A stretch of 64,000 bases of DNA from an uncultured Clostridia bacterium (GTDB lineage Bacteria; Bacillota; Clostridia; Lachnospirales; Lachnospiraceae). Below, one piece after another: positions 9,117 through 17,348 of the stretch; position 1 is the stretch's first letter, and each line of letters begins with the position of its first letter. A model generated the notes under the pieces. The model was not told where the DNA came from. It did no database searches and was given only the letters and a program-made list of their open reading frames with translations. The DNA lies in the NCBI GenBank assembly GCA_937895705.1, contig CALBKM010000027.1, positions 16,204 to 80,203 of the forward strand, in the 5' to 3' direction. Made by a program: the position numbers and the translations under genes.

Positions 9117-10415
9117 CTATTTCCGCATTTCTTTTGCCTGTTCCAGCTTGTGCTTTCTACGATTCAATACATGCTCCGGAATCGGATGAATCTCGCCTGC
9201 GGTCATAAGAGCCTGTCTGGTGAGTAACGGTCCGAAGAGCTCGTAAATCAGAACCGCAAACAACGTAATATTTCGAATCAGATGTCCGTCTTCCCCAAGC
9301 TGCATTGCGGTGGCACACATACCGAGAGCTACACCGGCTTGAGGGAAGAGAGTAATACCTAAGTATTTGCAAATATTCGGCTCGCATTTTACTGCCTTTG
9401 CGGAGAAGAAGGTACCGAGGTACTTTCCGAGGCAACGGAACAAAATATAAACCGCACCGATAAATACGATGGCAACGTCCGTGAATACGCTTAGCTCCAA
9501 CTCCGCGCCGCTGATAACAAAGAACAGTGCAAACAGCGGAGAGGTCCATTTGTCGGAGGCACCCATCAAATCGTGGGACAGCGGACAAAGGTTGCAGAAT
9601 ACGGTGCCGAGCATCATACATACCAAAAGAGAAGAGAAACTTACATGTACCGGCCCGATATGGAAATCAAGCATTGCCAGGGAAACCGTCAGGAAAACAA
9701 ACGCAATGGTGAGATTCAAACGGTTTGTATTGGAGTTAAACATTTTCTCCAACTGCGTTAACAGCCAGCCCATGACAGCACCCAGAAGCAGGGACGCAAC
9801 AATCTCCACCAGCGGATTAACAATAATGGAAACCAAATCCACGGAACCGCTGATTAAGGTTTTGGAAATACCGAAGCAAACTGCAAATACAATCAATCCC
9901 ACTGCATCATCCAAGGCAACAATCGGCAGCAAAAGGTTTGTTAACGGTCCCTTTGCTTTGTACTGGCGAACGACCATAAGGGTAGCCGCAGGAGCGGTTG
10001 CGGTAGCGATGGCTCCGAGGGTAAGCAACTGCGGAACGGACAGCTTATCCGGCATAATAAAATGAATGACCAGCAATCCAAGGTCTACGCATAAGGTTGC
10101 GGCCAGTGCCTGGAAAATACCGATGGTAAAAGCTGCTTTACCGGTTTTCTTTAAATCCTCCAGACGGAATTCGTTGCCGATGGAGAATGCGATAAATCCT
10201 AATGCAACCTCGGAAATCAGAGCAAGGTTGGTTACGTTTTCCATGGAAGAAAATCCCAGTCCGTCGATGTCTAATGCACCGAGACAATAAGGTCCGATTA
10301 ATACACCGGAAATTAAGTACGCCGTAACAGACGGCAATTTTAACGGTTTAAACAGTCGTGTCATAAGTAATCCGGCCAAAAGTGCAACGGATACCGACAA
10401 TAATACACTACTCAA
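9117..10415 (-). CDS. CPA2-type cation:proton antiporter
   Basis: A 432-residue polytopic membrane protein of the NapA/KefB-like CPA2 class, with about 12-13 hydrophobic segments. The paired-Asp region is replaced by ALDDAVGLIVFAV, which keeps the DD motif typical of electrogenic Na+/H+ exchangers. FIAFSIGNEFRLEDLKKTGKAAF is the usual linker after the early helices. There is no C-terminal TrkA-N domain, so it is not a full KefB/C. The start appears to be TTG at 10413-10415: AAGAAGG lies seven bases upstream and no ATG fits. It likely exports Na+ or K+ in exchange for protons. Confidence 0.82.
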   Translation of the reverse strand: MSSVLLSVSVALLAGLLMTRLFKPLKLPSVTAYLISGVLIGPYCLGALDIDGLGFSSMENVTNLALISEVALGFIAFSIGNEFRLEDLKKTGKAAFTIGIFQALAATLCVDLGLLVIHFIMPDKLSVPQLLTLGAIATATAPAATLMVVRQYKAKGPLTNLLLPIVALDDAVGLIVFAVCFGISKTLISGSVDLVSIIVNPLVEIVASLLLGAVMGWLLTQLEKMFNSNTNRLNLTIAFVFLTVSLAMLDFHIGPVHVSFSSLLVCMMLGTVFCNLCPLSHDLMGASDKWTSPLFALFFVISGAELELSVFTDVAIVFIGAVYILFRCLGKYLGTFFSAKAVKCEPNICKYLGITLFPQAGVALGMCATAMQLGEDGHLIRNITLFAVLIYELFGPLLTRQALMTAGEIHPIPEHVLNRRKHKLEQAKEMRK

Positions 10416-10452
10416 AGTGACGCCTTCTTTCTTTATTTTTTAGCCAAAAGCA

Positions 10453-10481
10453 AGTATACAACTCTTATCACGTAAAATCAA
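10453..10481 (-). promoter_or_regulatory. Promoter for the antiporter gene
   Basis: On the minus strand: TTGATT (10476-10481), a 17-base spacer, and TATACT (10453-10458). It is back-to-back with the ABC transporter promoter, so the two operons are divergent. Confidence 0.55.
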
Positions 10482-10499
10482 GAGGAATTGTACACAAAC

Positions 10500-10528
10500 T
10501 TGACAAAATAAGGAGAAAGATTTATATA
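10500..10528 (+). promoter_or_regulatory. Promoter for the sugar ABC operon
   Basis: A perfect TTGACA (10500-10505), a 17-base spacer, and TATATA (10523-10528) within an A/T-rich run. No cre-like operator was found between it and the first gene. Confidence 0.6.
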
Positions 10529-10605
10529 TATTTTGTAGCAAGAAATTGAAATTGATGAAATAAAAGTATAAGAAATTACGCATAAGACAGTAAGAGAGGA
10601 AATCT

Positions 10606-11709
10606 ATGAAAGTCGTTTTACAGAATGTAACAAAAAAATTCCCGAATCGTAACAAGCGAGTCAAAGAAGACGTGATAGCGGTAAATCGGTTTAATGTGGA
10701 GATTCCGGACGGAAAATTAATCGGTCTTTTGGGACCTTCCGGTTGCGGAAAAAGCACGGCTTTAAATCTTCTTTCCGGACTTCTGAAACCAACGGAAGGA
10801 CGTATTTTTTTCGGCGAGGACGATGTGACGAATCTTCCGGCAGAAAACCGCGGCGTAGGTCTGGTGTTTCAGAATTATGCGTTGTATCCGCATTTAACAG
10901 TGTTACAGAATATTATGTTTCCGCTTCAGAATTTGAAAGGAGACCGGAAATTGACCAAGGAGGTCATGAAAGAAAAGGCCTACGAGGCGGCAAAGCTGGT
11001 ACAGATTGACGAGCTGATGGACCGGAAACCGTCGGAGCTTTCCGGAGGTCAGCAACAGCGTGTGGCGATTGCGAGAGCACTGGTGAAGATGCCACGGATT
11101 TTGCTTCTTGACGAGCCGCTTTCCAATCTGGATGCCAGACTGCGTTTGCAGACGAGAGAAGAGATTCGCAGAATCCAGAGAGAGACGAAGATTACGACTA
11201 TATTTGTAACCCATGACCAGGAAGAGGCTATGAGCATTTCCGATTTGATTATTGTCATGAAGGAAGGCAGTATTCACCAGATCGGTGCACCGCAGGAGGT
11301 GTACGACAATCCGGTGGACGGCTTTGTAGCGAAATTTCTGGGTACTCCGCCGATTAATATGTTCCGGGGCAGAGTAGAGGCCGGAACGCTATGGATCGGA
11401 GACGAAGCGGTGTTATCTGTAACAGGAGCACCGGAGGGTCCGGTGGCGGTGGGAATTCGTCCGGAGGGCTTTGTGCTGGATGAGAAGGGACCGCTTTCCT
11501 GTAAGTTGACGGAGATTGAAGTGATGGGCCGGGATGTGACGGTGGTATCCACTCACGAAGAGTCCGAAAATGTAGAGATTCGTTCCATTATCAGTGCGGA
11601 GAATAAGGTAGATCTGGCTTCGGAGAAGGTACGTTTTTCTTTAAAGCCGAATAAAGTGCTGTTGTTTGATACAAAGACCGATGAAAGAATCTATTTTACC
11701 GCAAACTAA
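10606..11709 (+). CDS. Sugar ABC transporter ATPase, MalK/UgpC/MsmK type
   Basis: A 367-residue ATPase of a carbohydrate importer. Walker A is GPSGCGKS (about residues 45-52), Q-loop VFQNYALYP, signature LSGGQQQRVAIARALV, Walker B ILLLDEPLSNLD, and the switch His is in IFVTHDQEEA. The C-terminal 120 residues form the TOBE-type regulatory domain of the UgpC class. AGAGAGGA precedes the ATG at 10606. It is the first gene of a four-gene operon (ATPase, two permeases, binding protein). In many Firmicutes MsmK-type ATPases are encoded apart and shared between importers; here a dedicated copy leads the operon. Confidence 0.93.
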   Translation: MKVVLQNVTKKFPNRNKRVKEDVIAVNRFNVEIPDGKLIGLLGPSGCGKSTALNLLSGLLKPTEGRIFFGEDDVTNLPAENRGVGLVFQNYALYPHLTVLQNIMFPLQNLKGDRKLTKEVMKEKAYEAAKLVQIDELMDRKPSELSGGQQQRVAIARALVKMPRILLLDEPLSNLDARLRLQTREEIRRIQRETKITTIFVTHDQEEAMSISDLIIVMKEGSIHQIGAPQEVYDNPVDGFVAKFLGTPPINMFRGRVEAGTLWIGDEAVLSVTGAPEGPVAVGIRPEGFVLDEKGPLSCKLTEIEVMGRDVTVVSTHEESENVEIRSIISAENKVDLASEKVRFSLKPNKVLLFDTKTDERIYFTAN

Positions 11710-11723
11710 CACAGGAGACGTTT

Positions 11724-12614
11724 ATGGAAAATAACAACAAAAAAGGTTGGTTGTACCTGATACCGGCGATTCTCTTTCTGGGGGTATTTATGGTATACCC
11801 GTTAATCGATGTATTGATTTATTCCGTGGAGGAAGGCTTCAATTTTGCATCGGGCGAGTCCTTCGGCGTAGGCTTTTACAACTATTCCTATGTATTACAC
11901 GATACTTATTTTTTGCAGGCCGTAAAGAATACCTTTATTCTGGTGTTAATTACGGTGCCTGTGTCCACGGGACTGGCGCTTCTCATTTCGGCAGGGCTGG
12001 CATCTATTACAAAGTTAAAGGAACTGTTTCAGACGATTTACTTCCTGCCTTATGTGACCAATACTCTGGCAGTGGGCCTGGTGTTTATGATTTTGTTTAA
12101 AAAGACGCCGTATTCCGACGGTATGATAAACGTACTGATTCAGGCCTTCGGAGGAAATTCGGTGGATTTCCTTGACGGTACTTACGCAGCGAAGATGTTT
12201 GTACTGTGTGCCTATACCGTATGGGTGGTGTTGCCGTTTAAGGTGTTGATTTTAACTAGTGCGCTGGCTTCCGTGAAACAGGATTATTACAATGCGGCAA
12301 AGGTGGACGGCACATCAAAGGCCCGGATCTTTTTCCGAATTACCCTGCCGATGATTTCGCCGACGGTGTTTTATCTGGTCATTACCGGATTTATCGGAGC
12401 GTTTAAAGCTTACAGCGATGCGGTGGCTCTGTTCGGTACGGATCTGAACGCTGCGGGCATGAATACCATGGTAGGCTATATTTACGATATGCTGTACGGC
12501 GATTCCGGCGGATATCCGTCCTTTGCTTCTGCGGCGGCCATTGTACTGTTTTCGATTATACTGACCATTACGTGCATTAATCTGCTGGTAAGCAAAAAGC
12601 ACGTACACTATTAA
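11724..12614 (+). CDS. Sugar ABC transporter permease, MalF/UgpA type
   Basis: A 296-residue inner-membrane permease with about six membrane segments. The cytoplasmic EAA loop with the conserved Gly is visible as YYNAAKVDGTSKARIFFRIT (residues about 190-210) and docks the ATPase. CAGGAGA precedes the ATG at 11724, 14 bases after the ATPase gene. It pairs with the next gene as the transmembrane heterodimer. The substrate is unknown, probably an oligosaccharide or glycoside by family. Confidence 0.9.
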   Translation: MENNNKKGWLYLIPAILFLGVFMVYPLIDVLIYSVEEGFNFASGESFGVGFYNYSYVLHDTYFLQAVKNTFILVLITVPVSTGLALLISAGLASITKLKELFQTIYFLPYVTNTLAVGLVFMILFKKTPYSDGMINVLIQAFGGNSVDFLDGTYAAKMFVLCAYTVWVVLPFKVLILTSALASVKQDYYNAAKVDGTSKARIFFRITLPMISPTVFYLVITGFIGAFKAYSDAVALFGTDLNAAGMNTMVGYIYDMLYGDSGGYPSFASAAAIVLFSIILTITCINLLVSKKHVHY

Positions 12615-12625
12615 GAGGGATGTCT

Positions 12626-13501
12626 ATGGAAAAAAAGCCTACTTATAAAAAAATCGAACAAGCGGCAAAGGTACGGAATACTCTCGGTAAGACAGTGATT
12701 TATATGCTTTTGTTGGTATGGGCAGTCATTGTGCTGTTTCCGTTTTACTGGATGGTACTGACCTCGGTGAAAAGCTACGGAGCCTATAATTCCGAGTATA
12801 TACCGAAGTTTTTTACCTTGTCGCCTACTTTTCAAAATTATATCGATGCCTTTACGGAGGTGCCTCTGGCGAAATATTTCTTAAATACGGTTATTTTTAC
12901 GGTAGCAACCACCGGGTTAATGCTTATTGTTATCGTGTTTGCGGCCTTTGCTTTTGCCAGACTGCAGTTCCGAGGAAAAGACCTTGTATTTACGCTGTTT
13001 TTGGCACTTATGATGGTGCCGAACGAGCTGGTGGTAATTACAAATTTCGTTACGATTACGAATATGGACTTGCGGAATACTTTTCTGGGATTGATTTTAC
13101 CGTCGGTGACCTCGGTATTCTACATTTATCTTCTTAAGGAGAACTTTGCCCAGGTGCCGGACGAGCTGTATTATGCGGCAAAGGTGGACGCCACCTCGGA
13201 TTTAAAATATCTGTTTAAGGTGTTGTTGCCGATTTGCAAGCCGACGGTGGTGACTATTGTGATTCTTAAAGTCATCGAATGTTGGAATTCCTACGTGTGG
13301 CCGAGGTTGATTACGGATGACAAGAATTATTTTCTTGTATCAAACGGCATTCAGGAAATCCGGGAAAACGGCTTCGGTCGGGAAAACATACCGGCTATGA
13401 TGGCGGCAGTAGTGGTAATTTCGCTTCCGCTGATTATCCTGTTTCTGGTATTTCGAAAGAAAATTATGGCCGGCGTATCCAGAGGAGGTACCAAGGGATG
13501 A
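12626..13501 (+). CDS. Sugar ABC transporter permease, MalG/UgpE type
   Basis: A 291-residue second permease with six predicted membrane helices and the EAA loop YYAAKVDATSDLKYLFKVLLP. The ATG at 12626 is chosen because AGAGGGA ends five bases before it, while an in-frame ATG at 12620 overlaps that ribosome site. Its stop overlaps the next gene's start in an ATGA arrangement, so permease and binding protein are probably translationally coupled. Confidence 0.9.
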   Translation: MEKKPTYKKIEQAAKVRNTLGKTVIYMLLLVWAVIVLFPFYWMVLTSVKSYGAYNSEYIPKFFTLSPTFQNYIDAFTEVPLAKYFLNTVIFTVATTGLMLIVIVFAAFAFARLQFRGKDLVFTLFLALMMVPNELVVITNFVTITNMDLRNTFLGLILPSVTSVFYIYLLKENFAQVPDELYYAAKVDATSDLKYLFKVLLPICKPTVVTIVILKVIECWNSYVWPRLITDDKNYFLVSNGIQEIRENGFGRENIPAMMAAVVVISLPLIILFLVFRKKIMAGVSRGGTKG

Positions 13502-15111
13502 GAAAACAGAGAAAGCGTTATTTGATTGGACTTTTTACCTGTTTGGTGTGCCTGACGGTATTTAGCGGTTGTCACGGTTCCATGGGACAGAGTGAGTTTG
13601 CCGTACCGGAAAACTTTGATGAGACAATGCAACATGAGATTACGTTCTGGGCAAAAAACGATACCAACAAAACACAGACGGAGATTTACGAAAAAGCCAT
13701 TCGGGATTTTGAAACTTTATATCCGAATGTGAAGGTGAATTTACGTTTGTATACGGATTACGGACGAATATATAATGACGTGATTACCAATATTTCCACC
13801 GGAACTACGCCGAATGTGTGTATTACCTATCCGGACCATATTGCCACCTATCTGACGGGTAATAATTGTGTGATACCCCTTGATAAGCTGATGGAGGACG
13901 AACGGTTCGGTCTGGGGGGCAGTGAGGTACGGTTTGACGGACCGTCTGCGGAAGAGATGATTCCGCAGTTTCTTGAGGAATGTTCTTTTGGGGAACATTA
14001 TTATGCGGTGCCGTTTATGCGTTCCACGGAAGCCTGCTATATTAATAAAACCTATGTGGAAAAGCTGGGCTATGAAGTGCCGGAGGAACTGACCTGGGAG
14101 TTCATCTGGGAGGTGTCCGAGGCAGCAACGGCGAAGGATACCGAAGGAAACTATCTTGTAAACGGGCAGAAAGTATTGGTTCCGTTTATTTATAAGTCCA
14201 CGGACAATATGATGATTCAGATGTTGAAACAGGCGGAAGCGGGCTATTCCGACGAAAGCGGTAACGTGTTGATTTTTAATGATACCACAAAGAATATTTT
14301 ATTTGATGTGGCGGAGCATGCGGAAAGCGGAGCGTTTTCCACCTTTAAGATTGTAGGATATCCGGCAAATTTCTTAAATGCGGGACAGTGTATTTTTGCC
14401 ATCGACTCCACGGCGGGAGCTACCTGGATGGGTAGTGAGGCTCCTCTTTGCGATATCAGTGAGGACAAGCTGGTACAGTTTGAAACAGAGGTGCGGATGT
14501 TACCACAGCTCGACCCGGTACATCCGCAGATGATTTCCCAGGGACCGTCGGTTTGCATTTTTAATAAAGAGGACCCGCAGGAGGTGTTGGCATCCTGGTT
14601 GTTTATGCAGTATCTTCTGACCAATGAAGTACAGATTGCCTACGCACAGACGGAAGGTTATGTGCCGGTAACGGAAAAAGCGCAGAAAGCGGAAGTTTAT
14701 CTTGACTATTTGGCACGAGGCGGCGAAGATAACGAGCTGTATTATGATATCAAGATTCAGGCTTCAAAGCTTTTGCTTGAAAATGTGGATCATACCTTTG
14801 TAACGCCGGTGTTTAACGGGTCTGCTTCCCTTCGAAACGCCGCAGGTCAGATGATTGAAGAGGTGACAAAGGCGGTGCGTCGAAAGAAAGAGGTAAACGA
14901 GACCTTTGTGGAGTCGTTGTTTGAAGATATGACTTCTTTGTACCGGTTGGACCAGAAAAGCGGTATGGACACCGGGAAAAAAGAGTTGGGAGCTTTACCG
15001 GGAACAGCGGTAGCTCTGCTTGTTGCTCTGGCGGCAGCCTGGGCCGGTATGGGACTTTATGTGGGGCTTTCTTATCTCAAAAGGAAGAGAAAATCCAAAG
15101 AGACACATTGA
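13498..15111 (+). CDS. Extracellular solute-binding lipoprotein with extra C-terminal membrane anchor
   Basis: A 537-residue family 1 (sugar-type) binding protein. It has a lipoprotein signal with lipobox VFSGC (Cys near residue 24). The binding-protein core opens with EITFWAKNDTN and has typical segments such as PFMRSTEACYINKTYVEKLGY. Unusually, the C-terminus carries a hydrophobic helix (LPGTAVALLVALAAAWAG...) followed by a Lys/Arg-rich tail (KRKRKSK). The protein would thus be held by lipid at one end and by a membrane helix at the other. It is the last gene of the importer operon; its TGA overlaps the next promoter's -35 element. Confidence 0.88.
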   Translation: MRKQRKRYLIGLFTCLVCLTVFSGCHGSMGQSEFAVPENFDETMQHEITFWAKNDTNKTQTEIYEKAIRDFETLYPNVKVNLRLYTDYGRIYNDVITNISTGTTPNVCITYPDHIATYLTGNNCVIPLDKLMEDERFGLGGSEVRFDGPSAEEMIPQFLEECSFGEHYYAVPFMRSTEACYINKTYVEKLGYEVPEELTWEFIWEVSEAATAKDTEGNYLVNGQKVLVPFIYKSTDNMMIQMLKQAEAGYSDESGNVLIFNDTTKNILFDVAEHAESGAFSTFKIVGYPANFLNAGQCIFAIDSTAGATWMGSEAPLCDISEDKLVQFETEVRMLPQLDPVHPQMISQGPSVCIFNKEDPQEVLASWLFMQYLLTNEVQIAYAQTEGYVPVTEKAQKAEVYLDYLARGGEDNELYYDIKIQASKLLLENVDHTFVTPVFNGSASLRNAAGQMIEEVTKAVRRKKEVNETFVESLFEDMTSLYRLDQKSGMDTGKKELGALPGTAVALLVALAAAWAGMGLYVGLSYLKRKRKSKETH

Positions 15112-15135
15112 CTTATTTTGAAATATGTGTATAAT
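15108..15135 (+). promoter_or_regulatory. Strong SigA promoter for the lipoprotein gene
   Basis: TTGACT (15108-15113), a 16-base spacer, and a perfect TATAAT (15130-15135). It begins inside the stop codon of the binding-protein gene, so the lipoprotein can be made independently of the importer. Confidence 0.7.
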
Positions 15136-15176
15136 CTATGTTGTTTATTTCACTTTGAATGAAAAGGAGAATGAAA

Positions 15177-16004
15177 ATGAGAAAGATATTGGTTTTGGCA
15201 GCATGTACGTTACTTGCGGTTGCATGTATCGGCTGCGGTAAGAAGGAAAAAGAGGAAAACAAGGTAACTCCGGAACCTACCGCAACTGCGGCAGCAGAGA
15301 ACAATAATGATGCAAACAACGGCGACAATGCAACTACCGATGTAGATGCAAAGTCCGAAGGCGTTATGACCCACGCAGAGTATGTAGCAGCAGCGCTGGA
15401 TACCGAAGTGGTAATCGAGACCTATGTACAGGCAAAGCAGTCCTGGTGGGAAGATAAGGCTACCGTTTATACCCAGGATAAGGACGGCGCATATTTCCTG
15501 TACAACATGGCTTGTTCCGCAGAGGATTATGAAAAGCTTGTTCCTGGTACCAAGATCAAGGTAACCGGTTACAAGGCAGAGTGGTCCGGTGAGGTGGAAG
15601 TGGTAGATGCTACCTTCGAGATTATTGATGGCGCTTCTTACATCGCTCCGGTAAAGGACGTTACTTCCTTACTGGGTACCGATGAGTTAATTAAGCATCA
15701 GAACGAGTTTGTAGCATTCAAGGGTATGACCGTAGAAGCGGTTGGTAAGGATGCAGACGGTAACGATTTGGCATTCTGGTACGGCTGGGAAAATTCCGGA
15801 CAGGACGGGGATGATTTGTATTTCAGCGTATCCTTAGGCGATGCTACATATACCTTCACCGTAGAGTCCTATCTGTGCAACAATACCACAGATGTATACG
15901 CAGCAGTTGAGAACTTAAAGATCGGTGACACGGTAGACATGGAAGGTTTCCTGTACTGGTATGAGGGCGTAAATCCGCACATCACCTCCGTGACTGTAAA
16001 ATAA
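15177..16004 (+). CDS. Lipoprotein of unknown function, possible OB-fold domains
   Basis: A 275-residue lipoprotein with lipobox ACIGC (Cys near residue 19). A low-complexity Thr/Ala/Asn/Asp spacer follows, then two similar beta-rich segments. The first (EVVIETYVQAKQSWW... through KIKVTGYKAEWSG) has the strand pattern and the V-x-G-x-[KT] turn of bacterial OB-fold domains. The second (NEFVAFKGMTVEAVGK... to GDTVDMEGFLYWY) repeats it. No catalytic motif is seen. The ATG at 15177 follows GGAG by seven bases; two upstream in-frame ATGs overlap the ribosome site. Function unknown; the OB-fold reading is an inference from strand pattern only. Confidence 0.7.
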   Translation: MRKILVLAACTLLAVACIGCGKKEKEENKVTPEPTATAAAENNNDANNGDNATTDVDAKSEGVMTHAEYVAAALDTEVVIETYVQAKQSWWEDKATVYTQDKDGAYFLYNMACSAEDYEKLVPGTKIKVTGYKAEWSGEVEVVDATFEIIDGASYIAPVKDVTSLLGTDELIKHQNEFVAFKGMTVEAVGKDADGNDLAFWYGWENSGQDGDDLYFSVSLGDATYTFTVESYLCNNTTDVYAAVENLKIGDTVDMEGFLYWYEGVNPHITSVTVK

Positions 16005-16016
16005 TAAGAGAAAACG

Positions 16017-16060
16017 AAGTGGAGCAACGCAAGAAGATGCGTCGCTCCACTTTTTCTTTT
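16017..16060 (+). terminator. Intrinsic terminator after the lipoprotein gene
   Basis: AGTGGAGC and ACGCA pair with TGCGT and GCTCCACT across a short loop, followed by a T-rich tract. It also faces the end of the minus-strand surface-protein gene. Confidence 0.85.
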
Positions 16061-16111
16061 CTTTTATAAAACACAAATGAAAAAGTTGCACATTTTATCA
16101 TTACTTGATGA

Positions 16112-17167
16112 TTATTTTTTCCTCTTTAACACTACTAAAGAAATAGCAACAAGTAATACAATGCCAACACATACAGAAGAAATCAATAATGCTTTGTTTT
16201 CTTTCGTATCGGAAGTTTTTTCTACATTTTGTTCTCCATTATTTTCAGGAGAAATTGTAGGGGTTACAGTTTGTGTTACGTCAGGATTCGTTGTTGGTTT
16301 AGGCGTAACAGTTGCTTCCGGAATCGGTGTCGGAGTTGCTGTCGGAACCGGTGTCGGAGTTGCCGTCGGAACCGGTGTCGGGGTTGCCGTTGGTTCCGGT
16401 GTCGGAGTTGCCGTCGGAACCGGTGTCGGAGTTGCCGTCGGAACCGGTGTCGGGGTTGCCGTTGGTTCCGGTGTCGGAGTTGACGTTGGAATCGGTGTTA
16501 CAGTAGGCTTAGGCGTAGATGTAGGTTTGCTAGAACCATTAGAAAAATAAGCAAAATACTCGTCTTCTGTCGGATAAGTATAATCAAGGTCCACGTAATA
16601 CACAACCTTTGTTTTTAAACAAAACACGACATCTTTGTCGGGATTAAACTCATTTTCATTAGTTTGAAATATAACGTAATAATAACTTGGACCACCAACA
16701 TTGTCAATGAAATCAAAACAGATGCATTCGGACTCTACGTTCTCATTAAGTTCCACAGCTTCTCCAAAACATTGAAGAATATCAAGAGTAAAATTACAAT
16801 AATCAAAGTTCTTTACTTCTTTCCTTATGGTATTTTGGATGTAGATTTTTCCTGCTGTATATACCGGAACTTCGTAGGTCTTACCATACATTTCCAGTTC
16901 AGTTGTTTCGCCTTCAATCCTATATATTCTATTATAAAATCTTTCAGTAAGAATTTTATTATAGTAAGGCTTAAAACGCTTTAACAATGAAAATTTTTGA
17001 TTACCATTATCTAAAAACAGCTGATTGTACTCGTTGAAAGTGACAAAGACACTTTCATAAGTATTGTTGGTGTCAACAGGTCTATTAATGTCCTTAGCAA
17101 AAGCTTTCTGACAAGGTAACAAGATTACACCTAAGGCTACTAAAATTAAAATAAAAAGTTTCTTCAT
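16112..17167 (-). CDS. AT-rich Pro/Thr-repeat cell-surface protein
   Basis: A 351-residue protein. It has a signal peptide (MKKLFILILVALGVILLPC, cut likely after KAFA) and a roughly 200-residue N-terminal domain with no family I recognise. Then come a Thr-Pro-rich stalk of seven 8-residue units (TPTPVPTA, TPTPEPTA), a hydrophobic C-terminal helix (LLISSVCVGIVLLVAISLVVL) and a KRKK tail. The tail resembles a wall-sorting end, but no LPxTG motif precedes it, so simple membrane anchoring is as likely. Outside the stalk the gene is visibly richer in A+T than its neighbours, which suggests recent arrival. AAAGGAG lies eight bases before the ATG at 17167. Confidence 0.72.
   Translation of the reverse strand: MKKLFILILVALGVILLPCQKAFAKDINRPVDTNNTYESVFVTFNEYNQLFLDNGNQKFSLLKRFKPYYNKILTERFYNRIYRIEGETTELEMYGKTYEVPVYTAGKIYIQNTIRKEVKNFDYCNFTLDILQCFGEAVELNENVESECICFDFIDNVGGPSYYYVIFQTNENEFNPDKDVVFCLKTKVVYYVDLDYTYPTEDEYFAYFSNGSSKPTSTPKPTVTPIPTSTPTPEPTATPTPVPTATPTPVPTATPTPEPTATPTPVPTATPTPVPTATPTPIPEATVTPKPTTNPDVTQTVTPTISPENNGEQNVEKTSDTKENKALLISSVCVGIVLLVAISLVVLKRKK
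16326..16493. repeat. Seven 24-bp tandem repeats coding a Pro/Thr stalk
   Basis: Seven contiguous 24-bp units start at 16326, 16350, 16374, 16398, 16422, 16446 and 16470. Units 1-3 and 4-6 form a near-identical 72-bp duplication (two GTCGGAACC-ending units, then one GTTGGTTCC-ending unit). Because 24 is divisible by 3, unit gain or loss keeps the frame and only changes stalk length. Confidence 0.9.
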
Positions 17168-17300
17168 ATATATCTCTCCTTTCAAAATGAAATAATAAAG
17201 TTACAAGGTTAACTCCAAACCAAAAAACTATCATGATTATATAACAACTAACAAAAAAAAGTAAATGATATTTTGATATTAATACGATTCTTAAATTATC

Positions 17301-17338
17301 GGAGCCGGCTGAATTCATTCAGCCGGCTCCGGTTTTTT
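17301..17338 (+). terminator. Hairpin between the surface-protein and DegV genes
   Basis: A perfect 14-bp inverted repeat (GGAGCCGGCTGAAT and its complement, 17301-17330) is followed by GGTTTTTTTA. The T-run is on the plus strand, although both flanking genes run on the minus strand. As a terminator for the DegV gene it would have to work with a weak U-tract. Confidence 0.5.
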
Positions 17339-17348
17339 TATACTATGT

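Noticed and set aside
16112..16200. Sortase (LPxTG) anchoring of the Pro/Thr-repeat protein
   Set aside because: The hydrophobic helix and KRKK tail are present, but no LPxTG or close variant precedes them, so only a membrane anchor is supported.
16326..16493. Regular 24-bp repeats resembling a CRISPR array
   Set aside because: The units are contiguous with no unique spacers, and they encode an in-frame Thr-Pro stalk in a signal-peptide protein.
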